This document shows positions 1 through 8,368 of a stretch of 13,656 nt of DNA, one piece after another (the stretch's first letter is position 1; every line of letters begins with the position of its first letter). The stretch comes from Thermotoga sp. 4484_232 (GTDB taxonomy: Bacteria > Thermotogota > Thermotogae > Thermotogales > Thermotogaceae), in assembly GCA_002084985.1 (NCBI GenBank), contig MZGO01000011.1, forward strand, positions 1-13,656. The letters are read 5' to 3'. Both the position numbers and the translations under genes were made by a program. The notes below the pieces were generated by a model. It searched no databases, had not been told where the DNA came from, and saw only the letters and a program-made list of their open reading frames with translations.

Positions 1-759
1 GCGATATTCGCTCCTTTCATAGCACCTTATGATCCGACCGTTCGAGTTGGAAGAGCCATGCAACCACCTTCAAGTAAGTTCCTTTTCGGAACGGATAACC
101 TTGGGAGGGACATCCTGAGTCGTGTGATATTCGGTGCAAGAATAGCCCTCTCCATAGCTCTCCTTGCCGTTCTCATAGCATCCCTCATCGGTATACCCCT
201 TGGTCTCATATCAGGCTTTTTGGGAGGTGTGCTGGACAGAATTCTCACACTCATAATGGATGCCATATATTCCTTCCCTGGCTTGATACTCGCCATCGCT
301 ATAGCAGCTGTTCTAGGACCCGGTATGGTCAACATAGCCATATCTATAGCTGTTGTCTACGCGCCAACTTACTACAGAGTCATAAGGAATCAAGTTGCAA
401 GCGTTAAAAACGAACTTTATGTTGAGGCAGCGAAGGCTATAGGAGCCAAAAATTGGGAGATATTGATAAAATACGTTTTTCCCAACGTTTTACCATCCAT
501 AGTGGTCGTTCTCTCCATGAACCTTGCAGATGCCATAATGACAGAAGCAGGACTAAGTTTTTTGGGCCTTGGAATAGCTCCACCCACTCCTGATTGGGGA
601 TTCGATCTGAGCAACGGTCAGCGATTCGTCCTGAGCAGAGCGTGGTGGGGGATCCTCTTCCCAGGACTTGCGATAGTAACGGTTGTTCTGGGATTTTCGA
701 TGTTCAGCGAGGGTTTGAATGAATACCTGAATCCAACTATAAGGGAGAGAAAGGGATGA
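1..759 (+). CDS. Peptide-type ABC transporter permease, DppC/OppC family (5' end outside window)
   Basis: Inner-membrane permease subunit of a family 5 (dipeptide/oligopeptide/nickel) importer. The reading frame is open from base 1 (it begins AIFAPFIAPYDP), so the N-terminus and its first membrane helix lie upstream; the ATG at 58 is internal. The visible 252 residues hold the PFIAPYDP and FGTDNLGRDILSR segments typical of DppC, about five membrane helices, and the EAA loop that docks on the ATPase (VEAAKAIGAKNWEILIKYV, about residues 141-159 of the visible part). The family tail LNPTIRERKG is intact. Its TGA stop overlaps the ATG of the next gene (ATGA, 756-759), so the two are translationally coupled. 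Substrate cannot be told from the permease. The family is certain; the DppC-type rather than DppB-type assignment rests on the GTDNLGRD segment and the downstream order. Confidence 0.93.
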   Translation, partial: AIFAPFIAPYDPTVRVGRAMQPPSSKFLFGTDNLGRDILSRVIFGARIALSIALLAVLIASLIGIPLGLISGFLGGVLDRILTLIMDAIYSFPGLILAIAIAAVLGPGMVNIAISIAVVYAPTYYRVIRNQVASVKNELYVEAAKAIGAKNWEILIKYVFPNVLPSIVVVLSMNLADAIMTEAGLSFLGLGIAPPTPDWGFDLSNGQRFVLSRAWWGILFPGLAIVTVVLGFSMFSEGLNEYLNPTIRERKG

Positions 760-1730
760 GCACGGTTCTTTCTGTTGAAAAACTGAAGGTTTATTATAGA
801 ACCGAAAAAGGTCTTGTGAGAGCTGTAGATAACGTGACTTTCTCAATAAACGAAGAGGAAACGATAGGACTCGTTGGGGAGTCTGGTTGTGGAAAATCCA
901 CACTCGGTAGTACCCTTTTGAAGATACTGCCAAATAACGCCATCGTCGAAGGAAAGATTTTTTTGAATGGGGAAGAGATAGTCTCGAAACCAGAAAAGGA
1001 GATGCAGAAGATCAGAGGTGTCAAGGTTTCGATGATATTCCAGGATCCCATGACTTCTTTAAATCCCATAATGAAGATAGAGGATCATTTCATCGAGACG
1101 ATCCTGACTCACAGACCGGATCTCACAAGGGATGAAGCAATGGAAATGGCTATAAAAGCTCTAGAGAGTGTGGGGATAGACAAATCAAGGATAAGGGATT
1201 ACCCTTTTCAATTCAGCGGTGGAATGAGGCAGAGAGTTATGATAGCCCTCGCTATAGTTTTGAATCCTGTAATGCTCATAGCAGATGAGCCAACAACCTC
1301 ACTTGACGTCATAGTTCAGGCCCAGATACTCGAGCTTCTGAAAGATCTCAAAAACAAATACAAGATGTCAATGCTCCTCATAACACACGATTTGGGAGTT
1401 GTTGCAGAGATGGCTGATAGGATAGGAGTCATGTACGCCGGACATTTGGTGGAGCTGGGAAAAAGTGAGAAAATATATTACGAGCCGAAGCATCCCTATA
1501 CCAAAGCTCTTTTGGAATCCATACCGAACACCAACGTAGAGGATAGAGAACTTAGGTTCATACCTGGAAGTCCTCCTGACCTTGTTGATCCGCCTAAAGG
1601 ATGCAGATTCGCACCAAGGTGTCAAAAAGCCAGGAAAATATGTTGGGAAAAAGAACCGCCTATTTTCGATGTTGATGGAACGCAGGTGAAATGCTGGATT
1701 TATGAGGAGGGAAAGGGTGGCACTACTTGA
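756..1730 (+). CDS. Peptide-type ABC transporter ATPase, DppD/OppD family
   Basis: Cytoplasmic ATPase that powers the importer together with the next gene. The 324 residues contain Walker A GESGCGKST (41-49), Q-loop Q96 in FQDP, signature FSGGMRQR (153-160), Walker B VMLIADEP with catalytic E178 (172-179), and switch histidine H211. After residue 230 comes the C-terminal oligopeptide/dipeptide transporter extension (HPYTKALLESIP, then GSPPDL..PPKGCRFAPRC). Four cysteines there, C283, C289, C296 and C313, give CX5CX6CX16C, the pattern linked to a [4Fe-4S] cluster in some DppD/DppF proteins. Start ATG overlaps the preceding stop, with AGGGAGAGAAAGG upstream as ribosome site. Length is normal for the family, and all catalytic residues are present. 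Confidence 0.96.
   Translation: MSTVLSVEKLKVYYRTEKGLVRAVDNVTFSINEEETIGLVGESGCGKSTLGSTLLKILPNNAIVEGKIFLNGEEIVSKPEKEMQKIRGVKVSMIFQDPMTSLNPIMKIEDHFIETILTHRPDLTRDEAMEMAIKALESVGIDKSRIRDYPFQFSGGMRQRVMIALAIVLNPVMLIADEPTTSLDVIVQAQILELLKDLKNKYKMSMLLITHDLGVVAEMADRIGVMYAGHLVELGKSEKIYYEPKHPYTKALLESIPNTNVEDRELRFIPGSPPDLVDPPKGCRFAPRCQKARKICWEKEPPIFDVDGTQVKCWIYEEGKGGTT
1705..1711 (+). promoter_or_regulatory. Ribosome binding site deciding the GTG start of the DppF-type gene
   Basis: AGGAGGG lies five bases before GTG 1717, inside the end of the upstream ATPase gene. An in-frame ATG at 1702 would overlap this site and has no comparable ribosome site of its own, so GTG 1717 is preferred. Confidence 0.7.
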
Positions 1731-2700
1731 AGTATCGAACTTGAAGAAACATTTTCCAGTTAAGAGAACGTTCGTTGAGGCCCTTCTTGGAAAAAAACAA
1801 GAGTTTGTGAGAGCTGTCGACGGTATCTCCTTCGAAATCGAAGAAGGAGAAACCCTGGGATTGGTTGGAGAGTCGGGAAGTGGTAAAACGACAACGGGAA
1901 GACTCGTTTTGAGACTCATAGAACCAACTGAGGGTAAAATAATGTTCGATGGCATAAACCTACTCAATCTTTCGAAGGAAGAATTGAGAAAGTTCAGAAA
2001 GAACATTCAGATAATATTTCAGGATCCCATGGCATCTCTGAATCCTTACATGAAGATAGGAGACGCTATAAAACATCCTTTGGACATACATGAGATCGGT
2101 AGTAAAAATGAAAGGAAGAAAATGGTCTATGAGATGCTACAGAAGGTGAATTTAGAACCTGTTGAAGAATTCTACAACAGATACCCCAGAGAGCTTTCCG
2201 GTGGCCAGAGACAGAGGGTGGTTATAGCAAGGGCTTTGATCATGAAACCAAGATTTGTCGTCGCAGATGAGGCTGTTGCCATGCTCGACGTTTCTGTAAG
2301 ATCGCAACTGCTGAAACTTCTGATAAACCTGAAGGAAGAGTTCAATCTCACGATGCTCTTCATAACTCATGACCTTGCCACCACCAAGTACATTTGTAAC
2401 AAGATCGCGGTTATGTACCTCGGAAAGCTTGTGGAGGTGGGAAATTTCGAGGATATTTACAAACATCCCGCTCATCCCTACACCAAAGCCTTGATATCTG
2501 CCGTCCCGGAACCAGATCCTAAAAAGAAGAAAGAAAAGATAATACCTAAAGGAGAGGTGCCGAATCCCATAAATCCACCAGATGGCTGTAGATTCCATCC
2601 GAGATGTCCTTACGCTAGGGACATATGCTCGAAAAAGGAACCTGAATTCGTTGAGATCTCTGAGGGTCATAAGGTGGCATGTCATATCTATTCCAAATAA
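1717..2700 (+). CDS. Peptide-type ABC transporter ATPase, DppF/OppF family
   Basis: Second ATPase of the importer, forming the heterodimer with the DppD-type subunit. Counting from GTG 1717 it has 327 residues: Walker A GESGSGKT (51-58), FQDPMASLNP (101-110), signature LSGGQRQR (160-167), Walker B FVVADE with E185, and switch H218. The usual DEPT after Walker B reads DEAV, a conservative change. The C-terminal extension again carries four cysteines (C291, C297, C304, C322; CX5CX6CX17C). The start overlaps the upstream stop by 14 bases. An ATG at 1702 would add five residues (MRRER) but would sit on the ribosome site. The segment VEALLGKKQEFVRAVDGISF is typical of DppF rather than DppD. Confidence 0.95.
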   Translation: MALLEVSNLKKHFPVKRTFVEALLGKKQEFVRAVDGISFEIEEGETLGLVGESGSGKTTTGRLVLRLIEPTEGKIMFDGINLLNLSKEELRKFRKNIQIIFQDPMASLNPYMKIGDAIKHPLDIHEIGSKNERKKMVYEMLQKVNLEPVEEFYNRYPRELSGGQRQRVVIARALIMKPRFVVADEAVAMLDVSVRSQLLKLLINLKEEFNLTMLFITHDLATTKYICNKIAVMYLGKLVEVGNFEDIYKHPAHPYTKALISAVPEPDPKKKKEKIIPKGEVPNPINPPDGCRFHPRCPYARDICSKKEPEFVEISEGHKVACHIYSK

Positions 2701-2719
2701 TTGGGGAGGTGGTTTTATT

Positions 2720-4219
2720 ATGAGGAAGTTCCTCGTCTTTTTGATCGTTGCACTGGCTCTTATGGTCTTCGCTAAGGATTTCATAGTCGTGGGGACAACC
2801 GATAAGATCAGATCCCTCGATCCAGCAAGATGTTACGATTACTTCTCATCCAACATCCTTCAGAACGTCATGGTGGGGCTTGTGGATTACAAAATAGGAA
2901 CCAGCATTCTGAAACCAATGCTTGCAGAAAGCTGGGATGTTCTGGACGGAGGGAAAACATACGTTTTTCATCTGAGGAAAGATGCGGTTTTTGAAGATGG
3001 AACACCCATCGACGCTCATGTTTTCAAATACTCCTTCGATAGGGTCATTAAATTGAATGGAGATCCTGCATTCTTGCTTTCTGATGTCGTTGAAAAGACC
3101 GAGGTTGTGGACGATTACACCTTCAAAGTCACCCTCAAATACCCGTTCTCAGCATTCATCTCTGTCCTCGGATACACCGTTGCGTATCCTGTGAACCCAA
3201 AGGTTTACCCTGAAAATGAGTTCTACGAAGATGTACCATCTGCTTCAGGTCCTTACAGAGTCAAAGAATGGATCAGAGACGTCAGGATCGTTCTGGAAGA
3301 GAATCCAAAATTCTTCGGAGAAAAACCGAAGACCAAGGTCATAATCATCAATTTCTACGAGAGTGCTGCCACTTTAAGACTCGCTCTTGAAACGGGCGAG
3401 ATAGACGTTGCGTACAGACACCTCGATCCGAGAGACATCATAGACCTTAAGGGAAGAGAAGACATTGTCGTTTACGAAGGAGCGAGCCCACAGATAAGGT
3501 ACCTCGTTATAAATGTGACACAGAAGCCTTTCGATGACAAAAGAGTCAGGAAGGCCATAGCTTACGCTGTTGATAGAAAGAGAATCATAGAAGATGTGTT
3601 CGTCGGTCTTGCAAAACCCCTTTACTCCTTGATCCCTGAAGGAATGTGGAGTCACAAGAACGTCTTCCCAGAGAGAGATCTTGAAAAGGCAAAAGAGCTC
3701 CTCAAGGAAGCTGGATACGATGAAAAACACCCGCTTACCATAGATCTATGGTACACCCCAACACATTATGGAACGACAGAAGCCGATGTGGCTCAGGTTC
3801 TGAAAGAATCCCTTGAAGAAACGGGAGTTATAAAGGTCAACATCAAATACGCAGAGTGGTCAACGTACATAGACTACTTCTTAGAAGGCGCCATGGGACT
3901 CTTCCTGCTTGGATGGTATCCAGATTATCTGGATCCTGACGACTATGTGTGGCCATTCCTGAGTGAAAGTGGTGCGAAATCCCTCGGTAGCTTCTACTCC
4001 AACAAGTTCGTCGAAGAACTCATGATAAAGGCAAGAGGGTTCACAGGAGAATCTGCAAGGATCCCATTCTATGAAAAGGTCCAGAATATCCTGGCAGAAG
4101 ACGTTCCGTACATCCCACTCTGGCAGGGTGTTGCAACATGTGCTGCCAAAAAATCTGTGAAGGGAATACTGCTTGAGCCAACCCAGATATTCAGGTATTA
4201 CATTCTCTACGAAGAGTGA
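2720..4219 (+). CDS. ABC transporter substrate-binding protein, family 5 (peptide/nickel type), secreted
   Basis: Periplasmic binding protein that delivers substrate to the permeases. The start is ATG 2720, nine bases after GGGAGGTGG (2703-2711); the open frame extends further upstream only because it overlaps dppF. The 499-residue product has a signal peptide (MRKF, hydrophobic 5-16, probable cleavage after A18 in MVFA-KDF) and no lipobox cysteine, so it is likely soluble in the periplasm or held by other means. Family hallmarks: LAESWDVLDGGKTYVFHLRKDAVFEDGTP written as LAESW (68-72) and HLRKDAVFEDGTP (84-96), GPYRVKEW (177-184), FDDKRVRKAIAYAVDR (271-286). GWYPDYLDPDDY (398-409) matches the DppA segment whose aspartate holds the peptide amino group, with D402 the equivalent here, which leans towards peptides. 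Several Thermotoga family 5 proteins bind oligosaccharides instead, so the ligand stays open. Confidence 0.93.
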   Translation: MRKFLVFLIVALALMVFAKDFIVVGTTDKIRSLDPARCYDYFSSNILQNVMVGLVDYKIGTSILKPMLAESWDVLDGGKTYVFHLRKDAVFEDGTPIDAHVFKYSFDRVIKLNGDPAFLLSDVVEKTEVVDDYTFKVTLKYPFSAFISVLGYTVAYPVNPKVYPENEFYEDVPSASGPYRVKEWIRDVRIVLEENPKFFGEKPKTKVIIINFYESAATLRLALETGEIDVAYRHLDPRDIIDLKGREDIVVYEGASPQIRYLVINVTQKPFDDKRVRKAIAYAVDRKRIIEDVFVGLAKPLYSLIPEGMWSHKNVFPERDLEKAKELLKEAGYDEKHPLTIDLWYTPTHYGTTEADVAQVLKESLEETGVIKVNIKYAEWSTYIDYFLEGAMGLFLLGWYPDYLDPDDYVWPFLSESGAKSLGSFYSNKFVEELMIKARGFTGESARIPFYEKVQNILAEDVPYIPLWQGVATCAAKKSVKGILLEPTQIFRYYILYEE

Positions 4220-4225
4220 ACTTGT

Positions 4226-4245
4226 CCCGCCCCGAAAGGGGCGGG
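4226..4245 (+). terminator. GC-rich intercistronic stem-loop, probable partial terminator or mRNA stabiliser
   Basis: CCCGCCCC (4226-4233) pairs perfectly with GGGGCGGG (4238-4245) around a GAAA tetraloop, seven bases after the stop of the binding-protein gene. The following bases (CTCCTTGTTG) are only modestly T-rich. The ribosome site of the next gene starts about seven bases further on. Such elements commonly let the binding-protein mRNA accumulate above that of the permease, by partial termination or by blocking 3' exonucleases; that role is inferred. Confidence 0.7.
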
Positions 4246-4268
4246 CTCCTTGTTGAGGAGGTAGAAAG

Positions 4269-5276
4269 ATGTCTCTTAAAGCCTACATAATAACCAGAAT
4301 CATACTTGCTATTCCGATGATGCTCATTCTTCTTTCTCTAATATTCTTCATCCTCAGGATAATACCTGGTGATCCTGTCAAGGCTATTCTTGGAGGGAAG
4401 GCCCCTATAGAAGTTATCGAGAGAAAAAGGCATGAGCTTGGTCTCGATAAACCCATCCCAATCCAATTTGTGGAATATTTAGGAAAGCTTATGAAGGGCG
4501 ATATGGGTAAATCTACCCTGACAGGAAGGCCTGTTTGGGATGAGTTGATGGAGAGATTCCCGGCGACTGTGGAACTCACATTGTTCGGTTTTAGCATAGC
4601 AGTTCTCATAGGTGTTTTCTGGGGAGCTGAAGCTGCAAGGAAAAAGGATAAAACCATGGATGTGTCTGCGAGAGTATTCGCGATGCTCATGTATGCTATT
4701 CCAATCTTCTGGCTAGGTTTGATGTTTCAGTTTCTGTTTGGTATGATTCTGAGATGGTTCCCAGTGGGGGGAAGGATATCTGCGGCCGTCTCGTTAAAAC
4801 CTATTACAGGGCTCTACATTCTTGATTCCCTCATCCAGGGAAACTGGGCCGCTCTGAAAGACGTTCTGTGGCATCTTGTCCTTCCAGGAACCACTTTGGG
4901 TTTGGTTATCTCAAGCATATTTTTGAGAATGGTTAGAAACAACACAGTTTTGATGCTCTCCCAAGATTTTGTTAAAGCCGCAAAAGCAAGAGGGATAAAG
5001 GAAAAAGTGGTTCTGTACAGACACGCACTCAAAAACGCTTTCGTTCCCATACTCACAATGATGGGACTTCAACTTGCACTTCTTCTTGCGGGGGCTGTCC
5101 TCACGGAAACAACCTTTTCATGGCCGGGTCTTGGAAGCTACCTGATAATGAAAATAAGATACAGAGATTTTCCCGCAATACAGGGAACAGTCGTTTTCTT
5201 TGCCTTCATAGTGGTCATTATAAGTATACTGGTGGATATCATAAATGCACTGGTCGATCCCAGAGTGAGATATTAA
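4269..5276 (+). CDS. Peptide-type ABC transporter permease, DppB/OppB family
   Basis: Second inner-membrane permease of the importer. The 335 residues show the family 5 DppB layout: N-terminal helix (about 9-31) followed by RIIPGDPVKAILGG (30-43), an LGLDKPIPIQFVEYL segment, helices near 102-120, 135-160, 205-222, 262-280 and 303-327, and an EAA loop KAAKARGIKEKVVLYRHALK (236-255). It ends LVDPRVRY, the normal family end. The start ATG follows TTGAGGAGGT (4252-4261) at a good distance. It sits after the binding protein and stem-loop, away from its DppC partner, which is upstream of the ATPases; this is a rotated order compared with the usual A-B-C-D-F. No second permease follows. Confidence 0.95.
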   Translation: MSLKAYIITRIILAIPMMLILLSLIFFILRIIPGDPVKAILGGKAPIEVIERKRHELGLDKPIPIQFVEYLGKLMKGDMGKSTLTGRPVWDELMERFPATVELTLFGFSIAVLIGVFWGAEAARKKDKTMDVSARVFAMLMYAIPIFWLGLMFQFLFGMILRWFPVGGRISAAVSLKPITGLYILDSLIQGNWAALKDVLWHLVLPGTTLGLVISSIFLRMVRNNTVLMLSQDFVKAAKARGIKEKVVLYRHALKNAFVPILTMMGLQLALLLAGAVLTETTFSWPGLGSYLIMKIRYRDFPAIQGTVVFFAFIVVIISILVDIINALVDPRVRY

Positions 5277-5296
5277 TATTACTATACATATATTTA

Positions 5297-5314
5297 CATG
5301 ATTCTAAAATCATG
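5297..5314. repeat. Short inverted repeat upstream of the rsmH promoter
   Basis: CATGATT (5297-5303) and AATCATG (5308-5314) form a perfect 7-bp palindrome around CTAA. It lies 21 bases after the permease stop and about 54 bases before the -35 box of rsmH. The stem is AT-rich and has no T-run after it on the plus strand, so it is a poor terminator. It could be a weak hairpin at the end of the importer mRNA or a protein-binding site. Function unknown. Confidence 0.4.
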
Positions 5315-5327
5315 AAAAAGCCTTTAA

Positions 5328-6308
<981 letters not shown>

Positions 6309-6327
6309 GGGGAAGGAGGAGAGAGAG

Positions 6328-6606
6328 TTGAACCCCGTGAAAGCGAAAGTAAAGCGGAGCGAACTCACTCGAGAAATTTCCGGGATCTATCACGTTCTGT
6401 TCGTATTCGCTGTTTTCATAGCGGTTGTGATCCTTGGAATGTTCCTCTTCAAAATCAGCAGGGATGCTTTCTACCTCTCCCAGGAAACGAGAAGAATGGA
6501 AATGGAGATTAAAAAATTGGAGAAAGATCTGGAATCGTTGAACAACGAATATCTCACCCTGATATCTCGCTTCAATGTGGTGATTTCTCCTGATGAACGG
6601 AGATGA
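6328..6606 (+). CDS. ftsL: FtsL-like small division protein (single membrane helix plus coiled coil)
   Basis: Small bitopic membrane protein of 92 residues: basic cytoplasmic N-terminus (KAKVKR), one membrane helix at about 22-42 (YHVLFVFAVF.. to GMFLF), then a heptad-like coiled coil about 46-82 (RRMEMEIKKLEKDLESLNNE). That topology and its place between rsmH and ftsI are what FtsL shows; the sequence itself is too variable in this family to prove it. In other bacteria FtsL pairs with FtsB/DivIC and activates the FtsW-FtsI synthase at the septum. The start is TTG 6328 behind a strong purine-rich site (GGAAGGAGGAGAG). Its end overlaps ftsI by 14 bases. Confidence 0.8.
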   Translation: MNPVKAKVKRSELTREISGIYHVLFVFAVFIAVVILGMFLFKISRDAFYLSQETRRMEMEIKKLEKDLESLNNEYLTLISRFNVVISPDERR

Positions 6607-8368
6607 TCTTTGGAAGGCGCGTGTTTTCTTCATATTCATCATCTTCACTATATTTCTGGGATTGGCCTTCATAGGATTGATCACAACCCCATCGTCGATT
6701 CTGAGGAGAAATGTGTGGAGTTATTTCATTCCTCCCACAAGAGGGGATATCTTGGATAAATCTGGTAGAAACTGTGCCACAGACCTTCTGTTCTATGTTG
6801 CCTACTTGGATGTGAATTACCTCAAAAAGCATCTCGATCCTCGCCTTGAAACTTCCCTTCTCGATCTCCTCAGAAATTTCAATCTACACTTGAAAATAGA
6901 CGACGTTTTGAATAGAAAAATTGTCAAACTCGGTGAGAGCGAGGAAAGAGACGACATATTGAGGAAGATCCCGATAGATCTCTTCCCCTATGTCAATATA
7001 TCCCTGGAGTACAGAAGAAGCAAGATCAACGAATTCGGTGTGGGAGTGATCGTTGGATCTGTAGTCAATGGAAAGGGAAAATACGGTGTTGAAGGATACT
7101 TTGACGATATTCTGAGGGGGAAAAAAAGAGGGAAGCTGAAGGTTAAGATCTATGGAACACTCAAAATACAGCCAGAAGTTGTGGAATACGTGCCACCTGT
7201 TAATGGAAAAGATGTGAGAATAGCGATAGACCTGGATCTTCAGAGAGCGATTTACAAAGAGCTTTTGGATCATGTTAGAAAACACAGGGCAACCTGCGGT
7301 CATGTCATAGTTATGGAATCCAAAACTGGAAAGATAAGGGCCATGGTAACAACCTCTAATTGGAACGACATCGTCATGGGTTACATAGAACCCGGATCTT
7401 CCATAAAGCCCGTTGTGTATTCCATCGCGCTGGAAACCGAATCCGTGTCTCCTGACATGACACACAACTGTGTTGGTTGGATAAAACCTGTTGAGAATCT
7501 AAAATACGTTATAAGGGACGTTGAGGCCCATGGCTTGGTCAATCTGGAAGAAGGTATTGTGAAATCCTGTAACAGCATGACAGTTATGGTGTCAAGAGCT
7601 ATAAAGGATCACATAGGAGAGGAAGGTTTCTATCAATGGCTCAGAAAATTTGGCTTTGGAAGGAAAACGGGGATCGAATTGGATGGAGAGATAGAGGGAG
7701 TTTTGAGAGAACCAAGCGAATGGTCGGTTATAGATTTTGCAGAGATCGCCATAGGTCAAGGGATCGGAGTCACCCCCATACAGCTGATAAGCGCCCTGAA
7801 CGTTTTTGCAAATGATGGGTACTACGTGAAACCCACGATTCTGGAGGATTCAAAAGTTGAGAAGAGGCCAGTTGTGTCTTCAAAGACGGCTCAGTTCATA
7901 AAAAATGCGATGAAAAAAGTGGTTGAGGAAGGAACTGGAAGAATGGCCAGGGTTCAAGGAATTAGTATAGCAGGGAAAACTGGAACAGCTCAGAAGGCAG
8001 TTGAGGGGAAATACACAAATCATTATCACTCGATTTTCGTGGGATTCTTTCCTTCAGACGATCCAAAATACACCATACTCGTTCATATAGACGATCCAAA
8101 AGGTGAATATTTGGGTGGAGAGGTAGCGGCTCCACTGTTTTCGAAAATCGTGAGGGTGTTGACTTCTAAAAAGATCTATAAAATAAAGATCACTAAAGGA
8201 GTCATGCCGGACCTTAGAGGATTGAGTTTAAAAGATGCCCTTTTGATACTGAAAAGTATGGGAGTAGCAGATGTTAAATATAAAGGTGAGGGAGTGATCG
8301 TCGATCAATCTCCCCCACCAGGTTCTTTCGAAATAAAGGAAGTCGAGCTCACTCTTCAACCAAAATAA
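6593..8368 (+). CDS. ftsI: Class B penicillin-binding protein (FtsI/PBP3-like transpeptidase) with C-terminal PASTA domain
   Basis: Septal peptidoglycan transpeptidase, anchored by one N-terminal helix (about 11-30) with the enzyme outside the membrane. In order over 591 residues: membrane anchor, pedestal domain starting with PPTRGDILDKSG (47-58), transpeptidase domain with SxxK as S269-S-I-K272 in EPGSSIKP (S269 nucleophile), SxN as S325-C-N327, and KTGT at 462-465, then a single PASTA domain (about 536-590: GVMPDLRGLSLKDALLIL and VDQSPPPGS). All catalytic motifs are intact. It starts with ATG 6593 inside ftsL, with only a weak GGTGA upstream, so it probably relies on coupling. Unusually for a dcw gene, no mur gene follows: the next gene is convergent and overlaps its last 13 bases. 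FtsI is favoured over PBP2 or SpoVD by the position after rsmH and ftsL. Confidence 0.93.
   Translation: MNGDDLWKARVFFIFIIFTIFLGLAFIGLITTPSSILRRNVWSYFIPPTRGDILDKSGRNCATDLLFYVAYLDVNYLKKHLDPRLETSLLDLLRNFNLHLKIDDVLNRKIVKLGESEERDDILRKIPIDLFPYVNISLEYRRSKINEFGVGVIVGSVVNGKGKYGVEGYFDDILRGKKRGKLKVKIYGTLKIQPEVVEYVPPVNGKDVRIAIDLDLQRAIYKELLDHVRKHRATCGHVIVMESKTGKIRAMVTTSNWNDIVMGYIEPGSSIKPVVYSIALETESVSPDMTHNCVGWIKPVENLKYVIRDVEAHGLVNLEEGIVKSCNSMTVMVSRAIKDHIGEEGFYQWLRKFGFGRKTGIELDGEIEGVLREPSEWSVIDFAEIAIGQGIGVTPIQLISALNVFANDGYYVKPTILEDSKVEKRPVVSSKTAQFIKNAMKKVVEEGTGRMARVQGISIAGKTGTAQKAVEGKYTNHYHSIFVGFFPSDDPKYTILVHIDDPKGEYLGGEVAAPLFSKIVRVLTSKKIYKIKITKGVMPDLRGLSLKDALLILKSMGVADVKYKGEGVIVDQSPPPGSFEIKEVELTLQPK

Noticed and set aside
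1368..2784. Long minus-strand open frames of 212 and 210 codons across the ATPase genes
   Set aside because: They lie antisense to two intact conserved ATPases, have no ribosome site or recognisable motif, and are composition shadows.
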